Of a stretch of DNA of 64,000 bases, positions 36,005 through 44,632 are shown one piece after another. Under the pieces are notes generated by a model. The model did not search any database. It had not been told where the DNA came from and worked only from the letters and a program-made list of their open reading frames with translations. This DNA comes from Vibrio maerlii. Lineage in GTDB: Bacteria > Pseudomonadota > Gammaproteobacteria > Enterobacterales > Vibrionaceae. The DNA lies in NCBI RefSeq assembly GCF_003415655.1, contig NZ_QRHC01000004.1:62001-126000 (forward strand), in the 5' to 3' direction. Positions within the stretch are counted from its first letter, which is position 1. Each line of letters starts with the position of its first letter. The translations under genes and the position numbers were made by a program.

Positions 36005-38392
36005 ATGACGAAGTATATTGAAGACGGGAAGCGATTTTCGCTAGATGATCCAACGTTAGTACCTAACTCGGCAGGTTACTTGTGGAACAGACATATGATG
36101 ATACATATGAACTGCCAGGGCTATGCTGTTGCTCAATATATGAATCCCGAACCCAAGAAATACGCCCACGTACCGAACATGGCAGCGACAAGTTTCATGC
36201 AGCCAGAACAACCCTACTTTGCACATCACCCTGGGCGTTTTTTCTATCTCCGTGATGATGAAACGGGAGATATGTTCTCTGCACCATTCGCGCCAATGAA
36301 GTCACCGTTAGACGAATACCAATTTTTACCAGGATTGAGTGACATCAAGTGGCAAATAAAACATCTTGGTGTTGAGTTAGAGATTACTCTGACGCTCAGT
36401 GAAGATAATGCGGCTGAGCTTTGGCATGTGTCGGTGCGCAATGCTGAGCGTGTTACAAGAAAACTCTCGCTCGTACCGTATTTCCCCGTTGGTTATATGT
36501 CTTGGATGAACATGGCAGCGCATTATGATGAGGCGCTTAACTCAGTCGTTTGTACGTCAATTACGCCATATCAAAAGTTAGAAGACTACGATAAGAATAA
36601 ACACCTTAAAGACATGACTTATCTTGCTGCGGATGTACAACCCGATCATTTTGAGACTAGCTTGCTGCGTTTTGAAGGGCAGGGAGGTTTGCATAACCCT
36701 GACGCATTACAAAATAATAAGGTCTTGGGTGACCAAAATAACCACTACGAGATGCCAGCTTGCGTTATGCAGTTTGAACTTGAGTTAGCACAAGATGAAC
36801 GTAAAGAGTTCAACTTTGTCTTTGGTCCAGCATTGAACAAGCAAGAAATCACAGAGATCTTAGAGACGACGCTAGGAGGCGGTAAGCCTTCTACTGTTAG
36901 TGCCTACGGTGACTATATCCTGTCTGGGCAGGGCGTTCTAAGTATCGATACACCAGACAATGCGCTCGACCAGTTCGTCAATCATTGGTTACCACGACAA
37001 GTTTTCTATCATGGTGATACCCATCGTCTGACGACTGATCCGCAAACCCGCAACTTCCTGCAGGATGGAATGGGGATGGCTTACGTCAATAGTGAGGCGA
37101 CTCGCAACGTCATTCTAACTTCGCTTGCCCAGCAAAAACGCGATGGTGAGATGCCTGACGGCATTTTGTTAACACCAGAGGCGACATTTAAGTACATCAA
37201 TCAAATTCCACATACGGATCATTCCGTTTGGCTGACCTTGATCTTGGATGCTTACCTTAACGAAACCAACGATTGGGCATTCTTGCATGAGAAAGTCTCA
37301 TGGGAAGATTCGGACGAGCAAAGCACTATCTTAGAACATATGAACCTCGCAATGGAGCATATGTGTGGAGCGCGCGACGGACGCGGCTTGCCTTACATTG
37401 CCCAAGGAGACTGGTGTGACCCAATGAACATGGTGGGTTATAAAGGCAAAGGTGTATCAGGTTGGCTGACTCAAGCGCTGAGTTTTGCTTTACAAACATG
37501 GATTCGCCAATCGAGAGAGTTTAACTCGGAAATTCAAATCGCTAAGTTCCAAACCATTGTTGATGAGTTAGCTGTTATTGCCGATGAATACCTGTGGCAA
37601 GGTGACTGGTATGCAAGAGGCATTACTGATGATGGCGTGACGTTTGGTATCCCTTCTGATAAAGAAGGACGAATCTTCCTTAATACCCAAAGCTGGGCAT
37701 TCTTGGCAAATATGCCGAATGAATTGCAGACAGAACGCATGCTTAAAGCCGTTGATGAGCAATTGGATACACCTTATGGGGTGATGCTGTGCGCGCCTGC
37801 GTTTACTGCAATGCGTGAAGATGTAGGGCGAGTGACTCAAAAGTGGCCAGGATCTGGCGAGAATGGTTCTATCTACAATCACGCAGCCGCGTTTTATGCC
37901 GCGAGTATGTATAACATCAACCAGCCCGACAGAGCATTTGATACTTTGCGTAAGATGCTTGCGGATCCGCAAAGTGAGTCGTTCGCACAGCGTGGTCAAT
38001 TGCCAGTCTATATCCCGAACTACTACCGCGGTGCTTATTATCAATACCCAGATACCGCTGGCCGTTCAAGTAACCTGTTTAATACGGGTACAGGATCTTG
38101 GTTCTATCGTCTTGTGATCGAAGAGATGTTTGGCTTAAAAGGCTGCAAGGACGGCTTGAAGATAGAGCCTCAGCTGCCAACACATTGGGGTTATGCTTCC
38201 GCTGTGCGTGAGTTCCGCGGTGCCACAATCAATGTCCAGTACAATCAAGCAAGCGATGAGAGTTTGGTCAGTTTCTCTGTCAATGGTGAAGTTCGTCGTG
38301 GCAATCTGATTAACGATATTGAGCCGGGTCAGATCTATGATGTTGTGGTGAACTACATGGCTATACAATCTAATAAGGTGGAGGCGTTATAG
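36005..38392 (+). CDS. GH94 phosphorylase, probable cellobionic acid phosphorylase
   Basis: 795 residues, cytosolic. An N-terminal beta-sandwich (HHPGRFFYLRDDETGD near residue 75) precedes an (alpha/alpha)6 barrel with RQVFYHGDTHRL near residue 335 and GDWCDPMNMVG, whose second Asp, D472, is the likely general acid. RVTQKWPGSGENGSIYNH near residue 612 is the phosphate/acceptor loop. It differs from chitobiose and cellobiose phosphorylases, which carry DWNDCLN at the acid. The adjacent gluconokinase (stop and start touching, TAGATG) supports 4-O-glucosyl-gluconate + phosphate giving glucose-1-phosphate + gluconate. Other glucosyl-aldonates are possible. Confidence 0.85.
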   Translation: MTKYIEDGKRFSLDDPTLVPNSAGYLWNRHMMIHMNCQGYAVAQYMNPEPKKYAHVPNMAATSFMQPEQPYFAHHPGRFFYLRDDETGDMFSAPFAPMKSPLDEYQFLPGLSDIKWQIKHLGVELEITLTLSEDNAAELWHVSVRNAERVTRKLSLVPYFPVGYMSWMNMAAHYDEALNSVVCTSITPYQKLEDYDKNKHLKDMTYLAADVQPDHFETSLLRFEGQGGLHNPDALQNNKVLGDQNNHYEMPACVMQFELELAQDERKEFNFVFGPALNKQEITEILETTLGGGKPSTVSAYGDYILSGQGVLSIDTPDNALDQFVNHWLPRQVFYHGDTHRLTTDPQTRNFLQDGMGMAYVNSEATRNVILTSLAQQKRDGEMPDGILLTPEATFKYINQIPHTDHSVWLTLILDAYLNETNDWAFLHEKVSWEDSDEQSTILEHMNLAMEHMCGARDGRGLPYIAQGDWCDPMNMVGYKGKGVSGWLTQALSFALQTWIRQSREFNSEIQIAKFQTIVDELAVIADEYLWQGDWYARGITDDGVTFGIPSDKEGRIFLNTQSWAFLANMPNELQTERMLKAVDEQLDTPYGVMLCAPAFTAMREDVGRVTQKWPGSGENGSIYNHAAAFYAASMYNINQPDRAFDTLRKMLADPQSESFAQRGQLPVYIPNYYRGAYYQYPDTAGRSSNLFNTGTGSWFYRLVIEEMFGLKGCKDGLKIEPQLPTHWGYASAVREFRGATINVQYNQASDESLVSFSVNGEVRRGNLINDIEPGQIYDVVVNYMAIQSNKVEAL

Positions 38393-38896
38393 ATGAGTCA
38401 GTTAATCAATAATGTCTTAGTTATGGGCGTTTCTGGCTGCGGTAAAACAACCGTGGGTCAGCTGGTGGCGGAAAAGTTAGGCATTCCCTTTTTTGATGGT
38501 GATGATTTTCACCCTCAAGAGAACATCGACAAAATGACACAGGGGATTCCGCTTGATGATGCTGATCGACATGGCTGGCTACTTAAGCTAAATGAGCAGT
38601 TTATAACTCACTCTCCTTGTGTGATTGCTTGTTCAGCATTGAAGCCTGCTTATCGTGATTTATTGAAGATCAATAATGAACGATTGGATGTGCTCTATCT
38701 AAAAGGCGATTACCAAACGATTTTGCACAGACTTGAAGCACGCTCTGGCCACTACTTTAAGGGCGAAGCAATGCTCAAGAGTCAGTATGATACCTTAGTC
38801 GAACCGAGTGACTGCGAAGCTACCATACTCGATATTCGAGAGGATGCTTGGACATTGGCTGAGCAGGTGGTACTAGCAAAGCGTTCTGCCGCTTAG
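38393..38896 (+). CDS. gntK: Gluconokinase (GntK family)
   Basis: 167 residues, the usual length. P-loop GVSGCGKTTVG at residue 12, DGDDFHPQENIDKM substrate segment, HGWLLKLNEQF and CSALKPAYRDLL, then KGEAMLKSQYDTLVEP, all typical of GntK. It phosphorylates gluconate to 6-phosphogluconate, feeding the Entner-Doudoroff or pentose-phosphate route. It directly abuts the GH94 gene, which would release gluconate. Confidence 0.93.
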   Translation: MSQLINNVLVMGVSGCGKTTVGQLVAEKLGIPFFDGDDFHPQENIDKMTQGIPLDDADRHGWLLKLNEQFITHSPCVIACSALKPAYRDLLKINNERLDVLYLKGDYQTILHRLEARSGHYFKGEAMLKSQYDTLVEPSDCEATILDIREDAWTLAEQVVLAKRSAA

Positions 38897-38951
38897 ATTT
38901 TTATTAGAGTTGGTTTCAATCACACAAATTGAGCCACACCACTAAACTGTT

Positions 38952-38986
38952 CCCCATCACTAAATATTGCTAAAAAGGTGATGGGG
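38952..38986 (+). terminator. Hairpin after gntK
   Basis: Perfect 9-bp stem CCCCATCAC / GTGATGGGG with a 17-base loop. T-run is poor, but the position 56 bases after gntK fits transcription end. Confidence 0.6.
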
Positions 38987-39029
38987 GTTCCAGATTTCTA
39001 TTTAACCTTACAGTGTGTTACACTCCGCG

Positions 39030-39336
39030 CCACGTCATTCGTATTGATAGAAAACAAACTTTCGTTTTCCCCTTGTGAGCACACAGTGCTCTGCTCGTGG
39101 TGAGCCAACTCGGCAATACCTACAATTCTTAAATGCTCTCTGCCCATAGGCTTGGTCTATTCAACGTGCAGGAAAAGAGCGCCATCTGCGAACGACAATT
39201 AGCAAAGCAAAATCGATCAAATGGAACCTGAACCTAGCGTGCTTATGGTGAATAAGCGTGCAGGGTGCCTTTTTGCTTATTTTTTCCCTTAAATCTTCAA
39301 AGGCATGCTTTGGAGTCGATTTAAAGAGGAGTCAAT
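39030..39336 (+). promoter_or_regulatory. Structured leader before the YfcC-type transporter gene
   Basis: A 440-base gap lies between gntK and the transporter gene. It contains GAGCAC / GTGCTC (39078-39092) and, at its end, two mutually exclusive hairpins: GCTTAT (39241-39246) can pair with ATAAGC (39252-39257), while AATAAGC (39251-39257) can also pair with GCTTATT (39275-39281), which is followed by TTTT. The second is a terminator-like structure before the ribosome site AAGAGGAG. This suggests attenuation or a riboswitch-like leader, but no known riboswitch motif (for example lysine or glycine) was recognised. Confidence 0.45.
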
Positions 39337-40746
39337 ATGACAGCAGCGGTTTCTAAATCCGTCCCACAACCGGCAGAAAAAGAGGTTAACCACCCATTCC
39401 TGTCACTCGTAATCATGGTGATTGTTGCAGCTATCGCAACTTACTTCGTCCCTGCAGGGGAGTTTGAACGTGTAATGATGAACGGTCGTACTGTCATCGA
39501 TCCAGAAAGTTATACACTGTTAGATAGTAATCCAACTACGCTTGCCTCTTTTTTCGAATCATTCTTTAAAGGCTTTAAATCAGCCTCAGGCGTAATGGGT
39601 GTTGTTGTTTTTGTCGGTGGTGCTTTCGGTATCATCAAACGTATGGGCATTTTAGATGCTTCTGTTGTTGCTCTAACAACAAAGCTTAAGAAGCAAGGTC
39701 TGTATGTTATTGCTCCGGTGATCATGACGGCAATATTCTTCAACGTCACCTTCACTGGTATGCGCGAACTCGATGTGATCTTTATTTCACTCATGATTCC
39801 AATCTGTATCAAGCTTGGTTACGACGCAATGACGGCGCTTGGTGTGGTTCTTCTTGCTAGCTGCGCAGGCTTTGCAGCGGCGTTGGCGAATCCATTCTTT
39901 ACCGGTATTGCACACACGATTGCTGAACTGCCAATGTACTCGGGCATGTGGTACCGCTTTATTGTCGGTATGTTCATGCTGCTAACCGGTGCGTGGTTTG
40001 TGTTGAGCTATGCAAAAAAGGTCAAAGCAGATCCAACTAAGAGCTTGCTTTACGGCTCGGGTTACAGTTACGAATCAAACGTTGAGGCTAAAGCACTGAC
40101 ATCTCGCGAAAAAGCTGCGGGTGTGGCGTTCCTAGTGATCTTTGGCTACATGATCTACGGTACGCTAACAATGAACTTCGGTTTCACGGAAATTGCGGGT
40201 GCATTCGTTGCTATGGCGATCATCCCTGGCTTGGTTGGTGGTCTATCTCCAAACAAAATCTGTGATTACTGGACGAAAGGTGTTGGCGATGTAATGGTCG
40301 CGATTTTGATCATCTTCTTCGCTCGCTCTGTATTGACGATCATGGAAGATGCGAAGATTGTTGATTCTATTATCTATTACCTTGCACAAATCATTTCAGG
40401 CTCATCTAAGCTAGTGGCGGCTGCCGGCATTTACTTCTCACAAGCCGTTATTAACCTATTTATCCCTTCGGGCAGTGGTCAGGCTGTGATTACTATGCCA
40501 ATCATCATTCCATTAGCAGATATTGGTGAGGTAACACGTCAGGTAGCAGCGCTGGCGTCTCAGTTAGGAGATGGTATCTCTAACTATATCTACCCAACCA
40601 ACGGTGGCTTGTTGGCTGTACTAGCGATTGCAAAAGTCCCTTACGGTAAGTGGGTGAAGTTCTTCTTCCCACTATTCTTATTCTGGTCTGTGGCTGCGCT
40701 TATCGCGGTTGTGGTTGCTCAAATGATTGAGCTTGGACCCTTCTAA
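39337..40746 (+). CDS. YfcC/DcuC-superfamily membrane transporter
   Basis: 469 residues with about 11-12 membrane helices. It belongs to the YfcC family (HPFLSLVIMVIVAAIATYFVPAGEFER at the N-terminus; ITPE-free loop; FIPSGSGQAVITMPIIIPLAD and YPTNGGLLAVLAIAKV near the C-terminus). Relatives transport basic amino acids, dicarboxylates or peptides; the substrate here is not clear. It stands alone with a strong terminator behind and a long structured leader in front. Confidence 0.85.
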   Translation: MTAAVSKSVPQPAEKEVNHPFLSLVIMVIVAAIATYFVPAGEFERVMMNGRTVIDPESYTLLDSNPTTLASFFESFFKGFKSASGVMGVVVFVGGAFGIIKRMGILDASVVALTTKLKKQGLYVIAPVIMTAIFFNVTFTGMRELDVIFISLMIPICIKLGYDAMTALGVVLLASCAGFAAALANPFFTGIAHTIAELPMYSGMWYRFIVGMFMLLTGAWFVLSYAKKVKADPTKSLLYGSGYSYESNVEAKALTSREKAAGVAFLVIFGYMIYGTLTMNFGFTEIAGAFVAMAIIPGLVGGLSPNKICDYWTKGVGDVMVAILIIFFARSVLTIMEDAKIVDSIIYYLAQIISGSSKLVAAAGIYFSQAVINLFIPSGSGQAVITMPIIIPLADIGEVTRQVAALASQLGDGISNYIYPTNGGLLAVLAIAKVPYGKWVKFFFPLFLFWSVAALIAVVVAQMIELGPF

Positions 40747-40771
40747 GAGTTTAACTCTATTGTGTGGATTT

Positions 40772-40809
40772 AGCCCGAATACCCCTAATAAGGGTTATTC
40801 GGGCTTTTT
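40772..40809 (+). terminator. Terminator after the YfcC-type gene
   Basis: AGCCCGAATA / TATTCGGGCT stem with an inner CCC/GGG, followed by TTTTT. Confidence 0.88.
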
Positions 40810-40986
40810 GGTTTTAGGCATATTGAATGTCATATCATTCATCGTTTGAACTCGGTCGTGCTCCAAGGAGTATGAAGCGAGTGTGATACTTCAAGATATC
40901 TGTCGCAAAGTACTCTGTACATGATTTTGCTTATGTAGCTTGGCGTTAGTTTGGAAGCTGGATTAACAGCGTATATAGGTGATTTT

Positions 40987-41823
40987 ATGTCTTGGAAGAC
41001 ACGAAAGGAAAAAGGGGTTTTGCAATTTGCATGGGTTCTTTTATTGGCTCTGTTCGCCACTGGGTGTGCGAATCAGGAGTTGCTCAATGCACAACCTCAG
41101 ATGGTAGAAAACAATACCGCTGAACTAAAAGCATCAGAAACAGATAATCCACATTTTTACTACGTCGGATTTGCGGCAGATTCAACCTTGAGTGTGTTTA
41201 GCAACGAAATCATGCTGGCGAAAGGTTTGTTTGATGAACGTTTTGGTAGTGAAGGGCGGAGCGTCGTTATGCTCAATAGCAGCCAAACAATGGATAACAT
41301 ACCCATGGCCACCCCTGAAAATTTAAATGCGACTCTAGAGGATGTGGCTCAGAAAATGGACCTAGAGCAAGATGTGTTGGTGCTCTATATTAGCGGGCAT
41401 GGTGGCTACAATAAGGGTGTGAAAGTCAATTTTTGGCCTCATCACTCCTCCTGGGTGAAACCTGAAAATCTTAGACAAGAACTTGATGCTTTGGGCTTCA
41501 AATGGAAAGTGATTGTAGTTTCTGCGTGTTTTTCAGGTCAGTTTGCTAATCAACTAAATGACATAGATACAATGGTCATTACCGCGAGCAGCCCGGATCG
41601 ACCATCATTTGGCTGTACGTCTTCTGATACCTACACCTACTTTGGTGATGCTTACTTTAATAATCAGCTTCCTCAATCACTCTCTTTTGAAGAAGCCTAC
41701 TTTGCGGCAAAGGAAGAAATTACTCTTAAGGAAAATCAGATGGGTTACCCCAACTCATTACCGATGTTAGTCGGGGGAAAAGCTATTCGCGACAAACTCG
41801 ATAGTATGTTTATCCAACCATAA
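40987..41823 (+). CDS. C13-family (legumain-like) cysteine peptidase lipoprotein
   Basis: 278 residues. Start at ATG 40987, with AGGTGA five bases before; an upstream in-frame TTG is ignored. A signal with lipobox LFATGC (Cys27) makes it a lipoprotein. The caspase-like fold shows the catalytic His in YISGHGG (H138) and Cys in VSACFSG (C181), the C13 dyad. Legumains cleave after Asn or Asp; bacterial C13 roles are largely unknown. No operon partner. A terminator follows at 41831. Confidence 0.85.
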   Translation: MSWKTRKEKGVLQFAWVLLLALFATGCANQELLNAQPQMVENNTAELKASETDNPHFYYVGFAADSTLSVFSNEIMLAKGLFDERFGSEGRSVVMLNSSQTMDNIPMATPENLNATLEDVAQKMDLEQDVLVLYISGHGGYNKGVKVNFWPHHSSWVKPENLRQELDALGFKWKVIVVSACFSGQFANQLNDIDTMVITASSPDRPSFGCTSSDTYTYFGDAYFNNQLPQSLSFEEAYFAAKEEITLKENQMGYPNSLPMLVGGKAIRDKLDSMFIQP

Positions 41824-41830
41824 TAAAGAG

Positions 41831-41862
41831 AAACCCTTACGGCTGAGTAGGCGTAAGGGTTT
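41831..41862. terminator. Terminator between convergent genes
   Basis: AAACCCTTACG / CGTAAGGGTTT perfect 11-bp stem with a 10-base loop between the C13 gene and the leftward gene at 41883. Confidence 0.75.
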
Positions 41863-41882
41863 GAAATAAGTTATTGATAACG

Positions 41883-42365
41883 TTAGAATATGTCTGAAAA
41901 CCATGCTTCAAGCTGTTCCACTTCTTTTGGCGCTCCATTAATCACGATTAACCCCGCATCATTTGCTTGTTGCCAAGTAACTCGTTTGGTCGACAGCGCG
42001 TCTAAAACATCCAATTCAGTGACCACTAACAGGTCCTCTTTCGTCGGTAGAGTTTTACGTCCAGTTACGTTAACCCCTTCTTCAAAGCTAACTTGGCTGT
42101 AATGACCCTTGATCGCTTCGAAAATACTAAACTCGACTTTATTGCTGTTCGGTTTTGCTAGAGCTGCCTTAAGTGCGAACAGACGGAAGTGATCGGGCTT
42201 GTTTAAGTTTCCAAGCATATCGATCTGACGAACAGCAACGACGTTCCCGAATACTTCCAGTGAGCCTGGCTCTGTCACTAGGTTGAAACCTGTGCTCTGG
42301 TGTAAACCACAAGCCATTGAAAGTGATGAGAATAACGTCAAAGAAAGAATAAAGCGTTTTAACAT
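41883..42365 (-). CDS. Secreted protein of unknown function
   Basis: 160 residues from MLKRFILSLTLFSSLSMACG, a signal peptide. The Cys after SMA could be a lipidation site, but the lipobox is poor. No family recognised. It lies downstream of the alkylsulfatase gene, beyond that gene's terminator, with its own ribosome site. Confidence 0.6.
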   Translation of the reverse strand: MLKRFILSLTLFSSLSMACGLHQSTGFNLVTEPGSLEVFGNVVAVRQIDMLGNLNKPDHFRLFALKAALAKPNSNKVEFSIFEAIKGHYSQVSFEEGVNVTGRKTLPTKEDLLVVTELDVLDALSTKRVTWQQANDAGLIVINGAPKEVEQLEAWFSDIF

Positions 42366-42402
42366 GATACGACCCAAAAGAGACTATGAATGTTAGGAGC
42401 AA

Positions 42403-42427
42403 AAAAGGGACCAAAATGGTCCCTTTT
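42403..42427 (-). terminator. Terminator after the alkylsulfatase gene
   Basis: AAAAGGGACC / GGTCCCTTTT perfect stem with a 5-base loop; minus strand continues TTTTTT. Confidence 0.88.
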
Positions 42428-42466
42428 ACTATCGTGTTATCTAATCCTGATAACGTCGAACGCGAA

Positions 42467-44443
42467 TTAGCGAACGATTAGCATGATCTCTTCAGGAGTC
42501 ATCGCTTTATCAAAGTAGCTCATGAACTGACCGAAGCCTTTGATGTCGCCGTTAGCAAACTTAAAGTCGCCAGATTGTAGGTTTTGACCAATCACTTGCT
42601 GAGCGTTAGGGCCCGCCATTAGGATTTGGTTCAATACTGCGCGAGTTGTATCGATTTGAACGTCTGCACCTTCAACCGCTACATCGTGAAGCTGAGCGAT
42701 ACCGTTACGGATTTCGATAGTGAACGCTTCGTTAGTATCAGAGAACTTGTATGTTAGCGCCATGTTCACGTTGATAGTGTTCTCAGCGATTAGCGTTGAA
42801 GTCATCATATCGAAGATTTGCTTGCTTGGTAGAGCCGTTAGTACGTCTACTGATGCGAAGCTGATCATGTTAGAGAAGTCACGCTTGTTCTCTAGCTCTG
42901 CTGCTGCGTTAAGCGCCCAGTTACGCCAATTGATGTTCACTTGGTCTGCCGCCCATGCTTTGTACGCATCCGCTTTCATTTGACGCGCTTCCATATCTTG
43001 CTTGTTTACCGTGATTGGGTAAGACAAGATTTCAGCTGCAAATGTGTAGTTTTCTGCTTTGATAGCTTCTTGAGCTGTCTTCAGAATGTTTTCACGACCG
43101 CCCATGATCTCTACGAATGCTTTCGCACGTTGCTCGTATGCCATTGGCTCTAGCTGCCATGGGTCCGCTTCGAAGAAACCGTTGTAACCAACGTAAATCT
43201 GACGAACTGCGTGTGCAACTGTACCGTAGTGCTCACCTAACCATGGGTGCTCAGCAAGGTGCTTAGGTAGTTTAACGACTTCAACTAGCTCGTCAGGAGT
43301 CATACCCTTGTTCATGTAACGGATTGTTTGGTCATGCGTGTATTGAATCGCATCACGGTAAGCCGTTAGAACGTTTGATACTGCTTCTTTACCTTCAACT
43401 GGACGACCGTGAGAGTTAATCATGATCTCAGTGTCGAACTTACGCATCACGTCGATACCTTTGAACCACATTGATGGGTCACGGAATTTAGTACCACGGA
43501 TTGTGTGAAGGTTAGGGAAGTTTTCACCCTGAAGTACTTCAGCAGCGTGCAGGATTTTCTGCTCTGGGAAGTAAACTACTAGCTCATCTTTTGTTTCAGA
43601 TGGTACGTTTTCGATGTGCATCTTAACGCCAGCGATTTCAATTTCGATGAAATCTTGGCTAGGAACAAGAACGTTAGGCTCGATGAATGAGATAGCGCCT
43701 TGCATGAAGCGTGGACCTAGACCATCGTTCACTGTGCCGTGTTCACCTTCTTCTACGTGCTTAGCACCAGTGTAAGAAGTACGGTGACCGAATAGAGTAC
43801 CTAGGTTAGAAGACCAGTTAGCAACTGCAGCTGTTAGACCTTCTTCAGCGATGATTTTAACTTCGCCAGATGCTACTTCTTCGTCAGTAACCCATGCACG
43901 AACGCCTGAGATGTGGTCGATGTGGTTGTGAGAGTAGATGATTGCTTTTACTGGTTTGTCAGTGATTTTGCGGAACTGCTGCTTAACTACTTCTGCCATT
44001 TCAACAGACTCACCTGGGTCAACAACGATGATACCGTCGTCACCTTCAATCATTACAGGCGTATCAAGACCGAAACCGTAACCTAGGTAGATGTTGTCAT
44101 CAACCTGGATGATCGCTTGGTCCATTTTACGACCATGCTTAGTTAGGATTGGGTGAACATGGTCCGACTCAGCTGTGTAAGCTAGAGATTCGCCAGTTTT
44201 AGAAAGAACTTTAATACGTTCGCCTTTACCCCAGAAAAGGTTTGATTCGTTTTCGAATAGCACTTCGCTTTTGTAGCGCTCATCCATTTTGATGTTTTGG
44301 TATTGAGCAGCGTTTGCTGTTTGTAGTTCTTGACCTACTTTAGAAGTAGCTTCAACAACTGGAGTAGCGGATGCAAAACCAGAAGCAAGTAGGGCACTTG
44401 CGATAGCAACTGGTAAAGCCATTTTCTTAAACGTATTAGCCAT
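42467..44443 (-). CDS. Alkyl/aryl sulfatase (SdsA1/BDS1-type metallo-beta-lactamase fold)
   Basis: 658 residues from MANTFKKMALP; a longer in-frame reading would hide the signal peptide, and AAGG stands before this ATG. Signal peptide cleaved near ASA. The metal site is SHNHIDH (H172, H174, D176, H177) with further ligands in ILHAAEVLQGE and INSHGRP. A helical dimerisation region and a C-terminal SCP2-like lipid-binding domain (FSDTNEAFTIEIRNGIAQL) complete the type III alkylsulfatase plan. It hydrolyses long-chain alkyl sulfates such as dodecyl sulfate to alcohol and sulfate in the periplasm. The LysR-type site at 44544-44557 lies about 100 bp upstream. Confidence 0.92.
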   Translation of the reverse strand: MANTFKKMALPVAIASALLASGFASATPVVEATSKVGQELQTANAAQYQNIKMDERYKSEVLFENESNLFWGKGERIKVLSKTGESLAYTAESDHVHPILTKHGRKMDQAIIQVDDNIYLGYGFGLDTPVMIEGDDGIIVVDPGESVEMAEVVKQQFRKITDKPVKAIIYSHNHIDHISGVRAWVTDEEVASGEVKIIAEEGLTAAVANWSSNLGTLFGHRTSYTGAKHVEEGEHGTVNDGLGPRFMQGAISFIEPNVLVPSQDFIEIEIAGVKMHIENVPSETKDELVVYFPEQKILHAAEVLQGENFPNLHTIRGTKFRDPSMWFKGIDVMRKFDTEIMINSHGRPVEGKEAVSNVLTAYRDAIQYTHDQTIRYMNKGMTPDELVEVVKLPKHLAEHPWLGEHYGTVAHAVRQIYVGYNGFFEADPWQLEPMAYEQRAKAFVEIMGGRENILKTAQEAIKAENYTFAAEILSYPITVNKQDMEARQMKADAYKAWAADQVNINWRNWALNAAAELENKRDFSNMISFASVDVLTALPSKQIFDMMTSTLIAENTINVNMALTYKFSDTNEAFTIEIRNGIAQLHDVAVEGADVQIDTTRAVLNQILMAGPNAQQVIGQNLQSGDFKFANGDIKGFGQFMSYFDKAMTPEEIMLIVR

Positions 44444-44543
44444 GATTACGACCTTAATTTGTTTGGGAACAAAGGAATAATTTATGCTGAGGATAGTAGT
44501 AGGGTTAATGCAGTGAATAAACGATGAATATCGATTTTGAACA

Positions 44544-44557
44544 ATCGGTTTTACGAT
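44544..44557. promoter_or_regulatory. ATCG-N6-CGAT site, alkylsulfatase
   Basis: ATCGGTTTTACGAT, identical to the copy beside lysR (48604-48617), about 100 bp before the sulfatase start. Dyad with N6 spacing fits a LysR-family binding box. Confidence 0.75.
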
Positions 44558-44632
44558 GTATTGAACTGCATACGACCGAGCCAAACGCTTGAGAAGGTTT
44601 GGCTTTTAGTTTGTGATGAAGTATCTGAAGGT

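Noticed and set aside
37568..38044. 158-codon reading frame on the minus strand inside the GH94 gene
   Set aside because: It overlaps a well-supported gene completely, has no ribosome site and no recognisable domain; a shadow frame.
36005..38392. GH94 enzyme as chitobiose phosphorylase, known from vibrios
   Set aside because: The acid loop reads DWCDPMN instead of DWNDCLN, the N-terminus is different, and gluconokinase rather than amino-sugar genes follows.
39030..39240. Lysine, glycine or SAM riboswitch before the YfcC-type gene
   Set aside because: None of the conserved core motifs of these classes could be found by eye.
44575..44602. Hairpin AGCCAAAC / GTTTGGCT before the alkylsulfatase gene, considered as a terminator of the DUF2860 gene
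   Set aside because: T residues are on the plus strand whereas both flanking genes are leftward; left unassigned.
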